From assembly GCA_029817715.1 (NCBI GenBank), contig JARUPY010000186.1, positions 372,001 to 436,000 on the forward strand: a stretch of DNA of 64,000 bases, given 5' to 3'. The DNA comes from Melastoma dodecandrum (Eukaryota > Streptophyta > Magnoliopsida > Myrtales > Melastomataceae). A model generated the notes under the pieces. It made no database searches. It saw only the letters and a list, made by a program, of their open reading frames with translations, and was not told where the DNA came from. Positions 52,195 through 63,291 of this stretch are shown piece by piece (position 1 is the stretch's first letter; the number at the start of each line of letters is the position of its first letter). The translations under genes and the position numbers were made by a program.

Positions 52195-52527
52195 TTACCT
52201 CACTGGAGAGACCTCCTCCTGGGCCACCTCTCCAGCCCTCTTCCTCTTCCTCCCCGTGCTCTTCCCAGCGATCCTCTGCAGTGCCTCGTCCACGAGGCGA
52301 GCCATCTCCACCTCTACGGCAGCCCGCCGCCTGTCCACTTCCGCCCTCACAGCGTCCCTCTCCTTGGCCATCTCCGCCTCTGCAGCCTCAATCCTTGCCC
52401 TTGCGTCCCTCAGCACGCCAAGGGCGGTGTTCCCCCTCGTCATTGAGGAGGAGCTGCTGCCGAGGGCTTGGCTGCCGGGATCGAAGGTGGTGTTGTTGGT
52501 GGGTGGATTCTCTTCTGCTTCCGCCAT
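52195..52527 (-). CDS. Small coiled-coil protein, unknown function
   Basis: I do not recognise a family. The ATG at 52527 sits in a good plant context (CCGCCATGG). A Ser/Asn/Thr-rich start is followed by an Ala/Glu/Arg-rich helix (RIEAAEAEMAKERDAVRAEV and on, about residues 45-85) that should form a coiled coil, and then a basic KRKRAGE nuclear-localisation-like patch. The open frame runs 110 codons to 52195. A splice donor just before its end (GTGAG/GTAAAAG) could join an exon at 52107 that reads EGVLLLGLLQCNLFL and stops near 52059; this is possible but unproven. High GC contrasts with the surrounding DNA. Confidence 0.55.
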   Translation of the reverse strand: MAEAEENPPTNNTTFDPGSQALGSSSSSMTRGNTALGVLRDARARIEAAEAEMAKERDAVRAEVDRRRAAVEVEMARLVDEALQRIAGKSTGRKRKRAGEVAQEEVSPVR

Positions 52528-52654
52528 GGCAAAAGATGGGGAGTGGAGATAGTGCGGTTGGTGGGGTCGGCCACTGCTCTTCTGCCTCTCTTTCTATCTT
52601 TTCTTCCTTCGTATGTTTGAAAATTCGCAATTGCCTTCACGTTGAATAAAAAAT

Positions 52655-53239
52655 CTTAAATCATAAAGCTAAATTTGAAAAGTCGTATTTCTTGGCGTTA
52701 AAAATAACTAGTTTGATGTAAATAGAATCAGTGTTTGAAAACCGAATTATATACATTCAGAAAACATTATTTTAAAACAAAGCTTTTATATTATAATAAC
52801 TGGCCGAATCAAGATGGCCCAGATCCAATATATATGCATCCATAGCGAGGCCCACGAGAAATTATTCCACAATTCAATATTTCCGAATGTGCAAAGATGT
52901 TATTCCACAAGTTCTGTGATACCCTAAACGTCTTCCGAGGGACTAGTAGCAGCCTGAAACTCGGACCATCGGCCGCGGACAGCATCTCCTCTACCTTCAC
53001 CAACGAAAGGGCTCCGCTCAACAATAGAGGAAACAACCCGGCAAAAGAGTTGCAATCCAAATGGTGCAAATCCAAACATCTCACGTCAAGGAAAATGAGT
53101 TCCACCTAATATATAAGTCTAGCGGTATACTCTTTTGTCGTTTCAGAGTGGAAATCCTTATGTACTTGTATGCTGAGCTTGATATTTGGAGTGATCCGAT
53201 ATTACTAACTTTGTAACAGTTTAGATTCTTTTTACTTTT
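52655..53239. other. Unassigned region
   Basis: Overlapping ORFs on both strands occur at 52809-53109, of about 70-98 codons. Either could be a shadow of the other and I cannot assign a family. Possibly the end of a lost gene. Confidence 0.4.
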
Positions 53240-54310
53240 GAGCTGGCAAACAGTGCATAGGCACCAGCTCGTTTTGTGTATATATTCACAAGTCCTCTAC
53301 CCCATTTGGGGAGGCGATCTGAATGGAGAACTTTCTCTCACATCTCTCTGAGCTGAAATTCTTCGATCGTCCTCCGGAGAAAAACTATTTGAATAGAGAA
53401 TTTATCTCAAAATCTCTGAGTAAAATTCTTCATAAGTGTTTCTCGAAAATACCTTAAGAAATCAAGAGTAAGGTGGTTAGAATTAATCAAAATTGATTAA
53501 GGCTAACGGAAGGTCAGATCTAACGATCAGAACCTTGAAGAGATAGACGCCCTTGGGGCTGAAACTCTTGGACGAGGAATGTCTATATAAGACCTCATTG
53601 GTAAGGGCATTGGTTGTGACACCTCCATCCATTCCTCCAAATTTGAGGAATTCTTTACTCTTGAAGCTCTGAAGTTGCGGAAGCTTGGTGAACCCTCTGA
53701 GCCATCCATTGGACTAAGGTATGATAAGCATCTTTTGAGTTGTTTATGTTATTCTTTCTAATCTGCAGGAAGAATTTGAGAGAAGTGCAAGAGCACGAGT
53801 CTTTCGTATGACTGATTGTCAAAACCCAGAGTTGCTCTATTTGGATCACGGGATTAATAAGGATTCTGCTACGGGACTTCTAAACATTATAGTAGATCGA
53901 TTAACAAACATATCAGCTCAATTAACGCAGCTGAAGGAGCTTGTGGATAGTTATTCTAAGAAATTAGAAGAACTGACTCTCGCGCAGAGTGAATTCGAGG
54001 AGTTTTTCCTTGAAGGCAGATCTAACTTGGGATTTGCGGCAAGTTCGAAGTACTCAAAAGAGTTTTCGAGGTTGGCTGAACGCCGGCGACAAAGACAATT
54101 AAGAAAACCATATTAAGTTCGATTCCTGTTTTTATTAATTGGTATCAGAGCTCGCTTAATTTGTTTTTCTTAAATTGTCTTTTGAGGATCAAATTGGAAG
54201 GAATAAAATTTTGGGGATAGAAAAGGGAATAGTGGCATTGCGAGAATATAGAAATCACCGACGGTATTTGGCAAAATTTTTTGTGGGACCACTCAAGAAG
54301 GAACAAACCC
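53240..54310 (+). mobile_element. Decayed reverse-transcribing element, possibly endogenous pararetrovirus or LTR leader
   Basis: A TATA-like signal (tctatataag, near 53581) is followed by an ORF of 102 codons (53808-54116) with a Leu-rich coiled coil and a basic end (RRRQRQLRK). Next comes TGGTATCAGAGC near 54141, the methionine-tRNA primer site of many plant LTR elements and caulimovirids. An adjacent short ORF starts near 54175. No LTR terminus (CA) abuts the primer site, which argues mildly against a standard LTR element. No reverse transcriptase is visible in the fragment, so the class stays open. Confidence 0.45.
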
Positions 54311-54954
54311 CCTCTTCCGGTGCGTGCGATACTTCCTCTTCCTTGTCCGTCTGGATCCCAACGGCAGGCATCCCTTGACCCTCCTTGATAAAAGACATCA
54401 CACCTAACCAAACAACTATGACTAATATCCAATCAATCATTAAAGAATTAAACACGTCGGGAATCGTTAGGGACTAAACAATTTGCTATTAACATTGTCT
54501 GTCCTTTTGTAATCATTTTGCTATTAATGACACAGTGAGTTCCTTTTGGATTATGTGGGCAGTCCACTTAATGACAAATTAAGTTGCATGATACAAATGA
54601 GTGAGTAACTCTTTTTGTTTTGTACCAATGGAATACTAAATCTGCTCTGTTTGGTAAGGACCTTCCATTTCTTTACTGATTTTCCCAGAAAGAGATAACG
54701 AGGAAAGAAAGGGAATTGTTTGGTAGGGATGATATCACCCCTTCCTACTAATCTCAAACAAACCAATAATTAATTTAATCTTTACACTAAACTCAATCAT
54801 GTTTATATTTATTCGGTGGAAATTATATAGAAGTTGACAATTTCATGCAATCATCATATTTTAAATAAATAATATGTCAGTTATATTTTAATTTTTTTTG
54901 TGGAGATTAGAAAATTAGGGGATACGACGTGGTCAAAGGGAAGCGGCTAACGGT
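54311..54954. other. TNL-upstream-like scrap and AT-rich spacer
   Basis: Positions 54320-54400 resemble the sequence upstream of TNL-1 at 24280-24375 ('gcgatacttcctcttcc', 'tgataaaagaca'). The rest is AT-rich and shows no gene. Confidence 0.5.
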
Positions 54955-55747
54955 ACGTGCACGTGAGACTTACGTAGTTTACTAATTAATACTAAAATTA
55001 GTAGTAAATTTTACTAAAAGTTAACCGTTACTACTCAAGTCAATGCAAAAGTAGTAAAAAAAGTAGTAAATTTTACTACTTTTTGGTCTTCTTTTAGTAA
55101 AGTCAACGAAAATGTAGTATAAAATGTCGTAAATTTTACTATTTCTGAACTGTTCACCGCAGTGCAATTTTATTACTTTTACGCTGACTTTACTAAAACC
55201 TCATTTTTAGTAAAGTCAACGGAGAAGTAGAAAAAGAAGTAGTAAAATTTACTACATTTTTTACTACATTTGCGTTGACTTTACTAAGAAAACCACACTT
55301 TTAGTAAAGTCAGCGGAGATGTAGTAAAAAAAGTAATCATTTTTACTACTTTTTTTACTACTTCTCCGTTGACTTTACTAAATTTGTCCTTTTTAGTAAA
55401 GTCAGCGTAGAAGTAGTATAAAAAGTGGTAAAATTTACTACTTTTAACTGTACAAATTATGTCAATAAGTAGTAATTGTTTACTACTTTCGTTGTGATTT
55501 TCAGTAAAATTGTGTTTGAGTTGGTAAAATTGGAAGTAAATAGGTAGGGTTTGTCGTAAATGTTTACTACTTTAAGCATGTTTTTACTAAAATAAGTAGT
55601 AAACTGTTACTATTTTGTAGGCGTTGACTAAGAAATTTTACTACTTTGAACAGTGTTTCCGAACCTAACTCCGAACCTAATTTTTCTAAATTTTGATGTG
55701 AAATGACTATTTTACCCCGGTTACTAGTATTATTACTACTTTACTGA
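54955..55747 (+). repeat. Left terminal inverted repeat of the MULE
   Basis: From about 55040 to 55747 it is the inverse of 63292-64000 with few mismatches. The inner border is 'actactttactgaa'. It consists of consecutive hairpin modules of about 85 bp with AGTAAAGTCAACGGAG at one side and its inverse at the other, separated by AGTAGTAAAATTTACTACT. Modules lie at about 55085-55200, 55207-55292, 55298-55390 and 55391-55450. Confidence 0.85.
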
Positions 55748-55978
55748 AAATATTAGTAAATGTGTTCGTAAATATTACCCTATCTTAACTTTTTTTACTA
55801 ACTTTATTAGTAATAATGCAGTGTAGTTTTGTAATCTTGACTAAGTTTAACCCAAAGCTACCCATTTAGAGCTGGCTGCGTCATAGCGTCTGTAGTTGGA
55901 GTAGGAGTTGTTGCAACAGGACGAGCTGCCGGACCACCTGGTGGACGATTCGTTGCTTCTGGAGGCAGATTTCCTGCA

Positions 55979-56095
55979 AGATCTTCGGCTGCAGGTGGAG
56001 CGTCCAAGATCTTCGGCTGCAGGTAGAGCGTCCAAGATCTTCGGCTGCAGGTGGACATCCTCCCTCCTTTTCGGCTGCAGGTGGATTGTGAGGAG
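55979..56095. repeat. 28-bp minisatellite
   Basis: The unit 'gatcttcggctgcaggtg...gcgtccaa' repeats exactly 28 bp apart at 55980, 56008 and 56036, with one further degenerate copy ending near 56095. It lies in the element between the left TIR and the transposase. Confidence 0.88.
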
Positions 56096-56517
56096 TGTGA
56101 GGAGTGTCAGTTTGATCTTATTCGGGTGCAGGTGCAGGTCGAGTGAAGGGCTGATATTCGTTTGCTGCAGCTGGTCCTTCACCTTCTTCCTGTTAATCTG
56201 CAAGTGGAGTCCAGGCTTTCCCCGTCGGTGGACTTAAGAAATGGAAAGTGTACTGAATGAAGATCGGCCCAGATTTGGTGAAGACATGCTTCCTCCCTTA
56301 TTGTTGCTAATTTGGGTCACATTTGTAAGATGTAGAATCATATTTGTGAAGTTGGAAATGGAGAAAACAAATAGTAGCGTTGACGTTATGGTTCGACGAG
56401 AAGTCGAAATAAGTGTTTACCAACACCATTTTCAAAATATATTGATAGCATAGTGTTTTGCTTAATGTCAATGTAGGTGACCGGGATGTTCAGCGCTTCT
56501 TCAATATAGTCACTGAT

Positions 56518-58617
56518 ATGAATGAAGAACAAATTTTGAATATGTCATTTACCACTGCCGAAGAAGTTGAAGAGTTCATTAAAATGTATGCGAGTGTCCA
56601 TGGGTTTTCAGTTAGGAGAAGGGATCGGCAAAAAATAAGAAAAGGTTATTGTGGCATGAGAAAGTGGGTTTGTTCAAGGGAAGGCAAGTGTTCTGATCCA
56701 ACTGTGTTGACGGCCAGAAGTCGGGTTAGAGCATCTGTGAAGAAAGGTTGCAACTGTTTCTTCAAAGCGAGAGTGGAGGTTAATGGACAATGGAACTTCG
56801 TTGCAGTACAGTTGGAACACAATCATGAGATGGTGAGTGAAGGTTTGTCCTATTTCATGTGAGAAAGGCGACAAATTTCGGACGAAGATATCACTTTTAT
56901 CTGTCGAATGCTTGACGTTGGATTTAGACAGTGTGATATTATGCGACTAGTTGTACACGCATCTGGAGGACACTCACGTGCCGTTTTTCTAATAAAGGAC
57001 CTGAATAATCGGAAGCTTAAGGAAGAGTCTGCTGGGGTCGTTAGTCGTTGTGATTCCGTCGTTGCATATCTCCTGTCTAGGAGGAATAGTGACACTGGTA
57101 TGGCCTTTGAAACATTTGTGGAAAATAATGAAGTGAGTCGCATATATTGGGCAGACAGTACCTCAATCACTGATTATGAGGCATTCAGCGATGTCGTAGC
57201 ACTAGATTCCACGTTCAAGACAAACAAGTATGGAATGCAAATGGTGATTATCGTCGGTGTCAATCATCATCATCAAACTACTGTCTTTGGGTCTGCGTTG
57301 ATGAGTAATGAAACTATTGCTGACTACACTTGGCTCCTGCGGACTCATACACAGATCATGGGCGACAAACATCCGCTTAGCGTGGTCACAGACGCCGACA
57401 AAGCGATGATTGCATCTGTGAGAGAAGTATGGCCAATGTCAAGGCATAGGTTATGTCTTTGGCATTTTAGTCGGAACATAAACTGTCGTGTACAGGATCC
57501 TACCTTACGAGCGAGTATTTCGTCATTCATGTATAACAGTAGATCAAGTGAAGAAGTCGAACATGAGTGGTATGCTTTAATGACCCATACAAGATCCATA
57601 TCTGTTAGATGGCTACAACAGATATATGCATGCCGGCATATGTGGTGGCAGACATATCTTCGGGGTCATTTTTGGGCAGAGCTTAGAAGTACTCAACGCT
57701 GCGAACGAATGTATAGATATATGAAGGGATATGTAAACAACAAACATAGACTGCATGATTTCGTACATAATTTGGAGCGTGCTGTAGCTGATCTACGTCA
57801 CAAGGAGTACGAGGAGGATTTTAAGTCATTGCATAAGGAGATAAGGCCAATTATGATGTTGCGCAGACTTGAGGAGGATGCTAGTCGACTGTACACCATG
57901 AGTTCTTTTCGTAAAGTTCAGTCCGAAATCATGAAGGAGTCGCGATTTTACGTGGAACAGAGAGTTGATGGGAATATTGCGAGGATATACACTCTTTCGT
58001 GTTATGACGGTGAACATGGGTGCATACAAGTGTCATCAGCCAAGGCACTGGTCCAATTCAGCTGCAGCTGCTTACATTTTGAGACATTTGGTTTTCCATG
58101 TGCCCACCTATTCCATGTAGCCAAAGTTGAAGGTTTCTTGTCAATACCGAAGCATCTGGCAAACAAAAGGTGGACAAAGGCAGCAAAGAGCAATACTTAT
58201 GAATGTCTCTCTAATCGTGAATACGGGGATGATCGAGGTGATCTACGGCAGGGTATTCTAATGGCCGCATGCAGACGTATGTGTTTTTTGGCATCCCGAT
58301 CTGACAACGCATCTCGGAAGCTCCAGAAAAGCATTCAATCATTGACGTTGGAGTTGGAGAAGAGTAGTGTCGAAGATGAAGGTGGAAGAAAGTTCCATGA
58401 TCGAGTCGCGTTTAATTTTGCTGACAAGATTCGTCGCGAGTTCGTCATTCATGGAAGCAAGGAAGATTTTGGTATAGGCCCATCTCAACGACAGTGTAAT
58501 CGTCGGATCAATGCGGACAATGAAGGTAACGTATGTAGTGATTCTTCTTCTGATTCAGAAGGTAATGTCGTATATGAAGATAACTCAGTGTATGGACAGC
58601 AAAATATGTACACTTAA
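56518..58617 (+). pseudogene. FAR1/FHY3-type MULE transposase interrupted by one in-frame TGA
   Basis: The frame from ATG 56518 to TAA 58617 is continuous except for TGA at 56860-56862. The N-terminal FAR1 zinc-binding domain (VEEFIKMYASVHGFSVRRR, CNCFFKARV, LEHNHEMV) ends just before the stop. The MULE transposase core follows: VALDSTFKTNKYGM with the first catalytic Asp, VVTDADKAM with the second, then RLCLWHFSRNI. A SWIM zinc finger (CSCLHFETFGFPCAH) ends the core. The C-terminus is acidic and Ser-rich. A real start in an upstream exon near 56475 is possible, as an acceptor-like 'atgtag' lies there. One stop in about 700 codons points to recent inactivation; a CGA to TGA change would explain it. 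Confidence 0.9.
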
Positions 58618-59169
58618 TTATAAATTTTCGGCAGCATTTCGGCAGAAACTGGACTATACATCCGCCTGTACATTCTGTGTTGCATTATCCCCTATCTGCT
58701 ATTGGGTTCTATTACAGTAGATGACCTTACAGAGTCTGCCAAAAAGGAACCACAACAGTCTAGCAAAACGTTGTGCAACATCTGGGGAAGATGTTGTGGC
58801 TGCACACCACGCAAAAATTGCGTCACCTGTTCAGGAAATGCACTACTCTAAACAACTGCAGGAATCCATGTTGATGCAGCACTACTCTCCAGGGGTTTGA
58901 TCTTTTTGTTGACATCATCCTTAACTTTCTGCTGAATTCTTTTCCTGACGTCATTTCCAGTCCATTTTATCATGCTTACAACCAGCCTCAACCTATCGGC
59001 AACTCCTACAACCTAATTCACAATGATGAATGGCTGTCAGCAACAGGTTTGTAACGGGGCAATGGTTACTCCGTGAATTGATAATGGCTGTGACAGTATT
59101 GCATTGAAAAAAATGGCAATACCACTTCGTCAGCACCTTCCGGGGGTTCAGCCAATGTCATGAATTTCA
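58618..59169. other. Spacer between transposase and ULP-like gene tails
   Basis: Convergent 3' ends of the two MULE genes. No recognisable coding sequence. Confidence 0.5.
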
Positions 59170-62100
59170 TGACATATATTCCACAGTCGTTTCTATACAA
59201 TACAAATTCATAGGATGTTTACCAATTGCCGATGTTGAATAAGTTCAACAAGATATACGTGAAGTTGAGGGACGTACTCATTTCCGGCAGCCATCTGGTC
59301 TGGCACGTTCGTTGGATAAGTTATTTTCCAGTTGTAAATGTCTGGTACTTGATCCCTTTAACCTTAGATTTTACCTTATTCTCGTCCAACACGATACTCA
59401 ACAGCTTCAACACACGATGGTGAAGGTCACCTCTTCCTCCGATGTTGGACAATTTGTTGTGGATTGTGTCCATAATGATGACTTCCTGTGTCCTGAATAA
59501 AATTATCTGTAACGCCCAATGTGATTCAGCTAGGAAAACCGGAATAAATATCTGCATAGAAGAATATCAAAAGTCCAGTAAAGACATTACAAGACATCCA
59601 TGTAAAAAGTTGGAACATATTACTACATTTACATATGCAGATGTAGTAAATTGTGGGGATGCTTACCAATTACACTTCATGGTTTTTGCCAACGTGATTC
59701 TTGAAGTGCGCATACAAGGAAGCGGCATTTCCTTTGCTTATGACGGGCATTTTCGCTGCACTATACTGATAGGCTGCAAGATTCTGTGATGGCGTTCTCG
59801 GTTAGCATCCTGTACATCACATGTACCATGGAAAAACCTTTGTAATCACTTACCCCTAACCAAGTGGGAAGGTACCAAATCCTTTTCTTTTCAGGATCCA
59901 CTCTACTCTGTAGCATAATGGCATGGAAATCTATAACCTGCATCATATAAATGTTACTCATATACAAGTCAGGCTTACGTGTCAATAATGAAAGCAACTA
60001 ATATATTATGCAATCTTACATCACTACATATCCATCTGTTTGGTAAAAGAGAAAGCATGGCCTGCCTATTAAGGTGAGCGGAATCCGTCATACATAGACA
60101 TTCGCTGCATCATATAAACCAGTGTAGCCATTTGAACAAAGTAAAATAATATCCCAATACATAAAGACCGAGGACAGTGACACAAACCTATGATCGTGGT
60201 CCTCATTCTAAGCATACTCAATGATATTCCATTGAGCCGTTGTAAAAATTTTTCAGCACACTTACTGGCAAATCCACTGGGAATAATTTTTGTAGTGCCT
60301 AAGAATGAAAAATTACAACCATGGATTAACACTGTAATCCTGGCTTTGTTCAATGCTGCTTCATGGTATGATTCCATGCTGGCAAGTTGTTATACCTAAG
60401 GGATAGCTGTCCGAGCACGCTTCCTGGCCCTTGTAACCGGCTTTGGGGGGACAAACAGGGAGCTCTTGAACGCCGACGGTTTCCATTCAGCAGTACGTCT
60501 TGTGGTCTTTCTGAAGATATGTGCTGTGGTCGATGATCCACTTTCCTGTCGTGAGTACGATAATGTAATTCAATTTGCATTCACTGTTGCAGCCATTTAC
60601 ACAATGTAATGTAATGATACTTCACCTTCAAATGAACTTCAGCCTCCTCGCCAATCCTCTTCGCCTCTTCCATGTCTTGAACAACATCCGGATCAGCATC
60701 TATGGGATCCCCTGTCTTAACATCTTCCTTATATATGGGAACATCTTCCTCTTCTGGCTGAGATGGTTTTGCTGTCTTAACATCTTCGTTATATGTGGGA
60801 ACATCTACCCCTGTGTTAACATCTTCATCAACCATCTTTTCCTTTCCTTTATTCCCAAACAGGAAATACTTCACACCTTCCTCAGATGGTGTCAAGCCGA
60901 GGTCAGATAGAGTGTCAACTTTCTCATTAACAGCCTCCGAAGTACCAAAGAATCCGCATAGTTTATTGAGACCTCGAGCAAGTTGTAACGCACGAGGGTC
61001 GGAATAATCGTCTGAACCTTCGGGCAATTTATCTTCCATCTGAGGAGGATGCACCGGCACCAAGCTTCTCTCCGAAATCATAGTTGACCTGCTCGACATT
61101 GAAGGCCGTGTCCCGTTCACGTGTGTGAGTATGTGGAGATTGTACCTGCTCGACATTGTCATCAGCATTTGGTGGTGCGACTCCTTCAGGTTCTTCTTTC
61201 TGCCCTCCATCATGTCCAGCTGTGGTCTTTTGATTCACAGGTTCGCTTGCTCGCCCTCTTTGTCTTCTAACTTCAGCGAGAATGTAATTCAGTTTCCGAA
61301 TGATGTGATAATTACTGGCATGGAGTCTCATAATAGAAAGTTCCACGGCCTAGTAATGAAGTCAAACATACAACGCCAATGTTAAAATTAAACTTACAAA
61401 TCCAAATTATAAACAAACACAGAACTAAGCTTACCTTCAGACGACGCATAATAATTGCCATCTTGCCAGAGTCGCTCGCAGGATCAACTTCTTCCTCTGG
61501 ATTAGTTTCGACATCACCTTCTTCCTGTTAATTACAATTTGACACAATTTATCATCGTATAGTAATAAATACACAAGTACATGCATTACAAGGTGGACAA
61601 AACTTACAAGATCGACAACTTCAGCATAGGCAACTATGAAAATGGCTTTTAGCCGCTCATCATCCCAATCTCGACACCGAGGCATTGTCCTACTGGTGTT
61701 TCTTGAGCTGCTGTCCTCAACAGACTTTTTGCAAGCATAAAACAACTGGATGTAATAACAAAACCAAACATTAACAATGTTTTGTACAGAGTAAACACTT
61801 CACTCTAAACTCAATAAATAAGCTAAACAAACACTTCACTATAAGTTCTCATCAGCAGTAGATGAACGCAACCTCCTATATACTTTCCCTGATGACTTTT
61901 GAATGCTCTCACTTGACTAACAAGATTATCAAGCACGTGAGTGGCCCAGTCAAACTTACAAATTGCCGCGACATCCCGTGTGGCTAGTAGGTACTCCTTG
62001 TCAATATCGAAGGCAGTTGTCGGGCACAGATAGCATCCTAGTATGAAAAGTACGACCTCCGCCTTCCAAAGGTCATCGGGAAAATCTCTTCCCATCATTG

Positions 62101-62672
62101 TACTTTCAACGGACTTCAGAGATATCTTCCCTCTCTTCAGGTGAAGTTTAAGTTCATCCCGAACGGTCTCCATGTGACCACTAAATGGGACACCGACTTT
62201 CGTAGCAGGTAAGCCAATCAGGGCCTCAACATCAACAGACTGCATTCGGTGTTCCACACCATCAATTACCATTACCCTCTTAACGGGGTCGAACAACTTA
62301 AGACAACACTTCAACGCCTTGTGATGAACTTGCCTACTTGCCAAATGCAATAGCCCATTAAATCCTAAGTCAGAAAGGGCTGCCCGCTTCGCATCATTAA
62401 ATGTATTCAGGACACAAAACAACTTCCGCGGACTACACCTTGTATAAAGGTACTCCTGAGTAAACACACGAACACTACCTCAATACTAGAATCATAATGA
62501 CTCATAACAATGATGGTTCAACATTTACCTTGTCTTTATGCAGCCACTTGGCCTTCTCCTTTTTAGAAGAAGCAGAAGCAGGTGTGTTGCCTTCGTTAGG
62601 AGCTTCTGGAGGGTGATCACCGAATGCCTCGGGTGAATTTTCTCCTGGCAATTCTGCAAATTCTTCTTCCAT
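59170..62672 (-). CDS. ULP1-like (C48) SUMO-protease family gene inside the MULE
   Basis: ULP1-like cysteine proteases cleave SUMO; transposon-borne plant versions are of unknown role. The ATG at 62672 starts MEEEFAELPGENSPEAFGDH. Clear exons are 62672-62529, 62455 to about 61830, 61745-61608, 61524-61435, and 61349 to 60626. Exon 2 has the domain usual in these proteins (YTRCSPRKLFCVLN, SDLGFNGLLHL, LIGLPA). Later parts read FKSSLFVPPKPVTR (60410-60590, ending in TAG), then the protease: FIPVFLAESHWAL with catalytic His (near 59525), VIIMDTIHN with Asp, and RNDCGIYVMKFM with Cys (59171-59198). A frame change near 61050 and the stop at 60400 suggest damage or unrecognised splicing. The exact 3' end is not fixed. 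Confidence 0.75.
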
Positions 62673-62819
62673 ATCTGCACTTTCGATGAAACAACTAAAA
62701 AGAAAATCAACTAAAGATCACAAACCGATTCAACGGAAACCATATCAAACCGAATCAACTTCACATTACACCCCACTCAAACAAAACAGAATTCAAACCG
62801 AACCCCAAATCACCCACAC

Positions 62820-62935
62820 CACGAAACCCACTCCATCACCCAGTCCATCACCCAGTACATCACCCAGTCACACCAAATCACCCACGAAACCACGGAATCG
62901 AACACCCACTCCATCACCCAGTCCCACTCGAACCA
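62820..62935. repeat. Low-complexity 'catcacccagt' repeat upstream of the ULP-like gene
   Basis: An 11-12-bp unit, forms of 'ccatcacccagt', occurs about four times near 62828-62870 and again near 62910, in a C/A-rich tract. On the plus strand it gives a spurious Pro/Ser/Thr ORF. It lies in the presumed leader or promoter of the minus-strand gene. Confidence 0.7.
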
Positions 62936-63291
62936 CTATCAAACCGAAACCCATATCTGTCACAAAACCTTAAACGACTACACACCCTCACTGTAAAACT
63001 CGACCGACTAAACTAAAGTAATAACGAAACCACAAAGCAGAAAAAAACCCAACTTACCGCGTCGGACGACCACCTAATGTCCTACTCATTCCGGCCCTAA
63101 ACCATAATGGCAGAAGAAAATGGTCGAGAAAGGGAGAGGACGACCACCTGATGTCCTTGTCGTCCAAACCAGGAGACCCGCCTCGACTTCCACAGCAACG
63201 GCAAACCAAACGGACGGAATGGGTTCGGAGAGGAAACGAAGACGATCGGCGGCGGGAAGGACAAACTGTTCGAACGAAATAGAGGAATCAT

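Noticed and set aside
52809..53109. Overlapping sense and antisense ORFs
   Set aside because: Neither matches a family I can name, and I could not decide which strand is real.
62686..62973. Pro/Ser/Thr-rich ORF (+) in the MULE
   Set aside because: Encoded by a short tandem repeat upstream of the minus-strand ULP-like gene; no domain.
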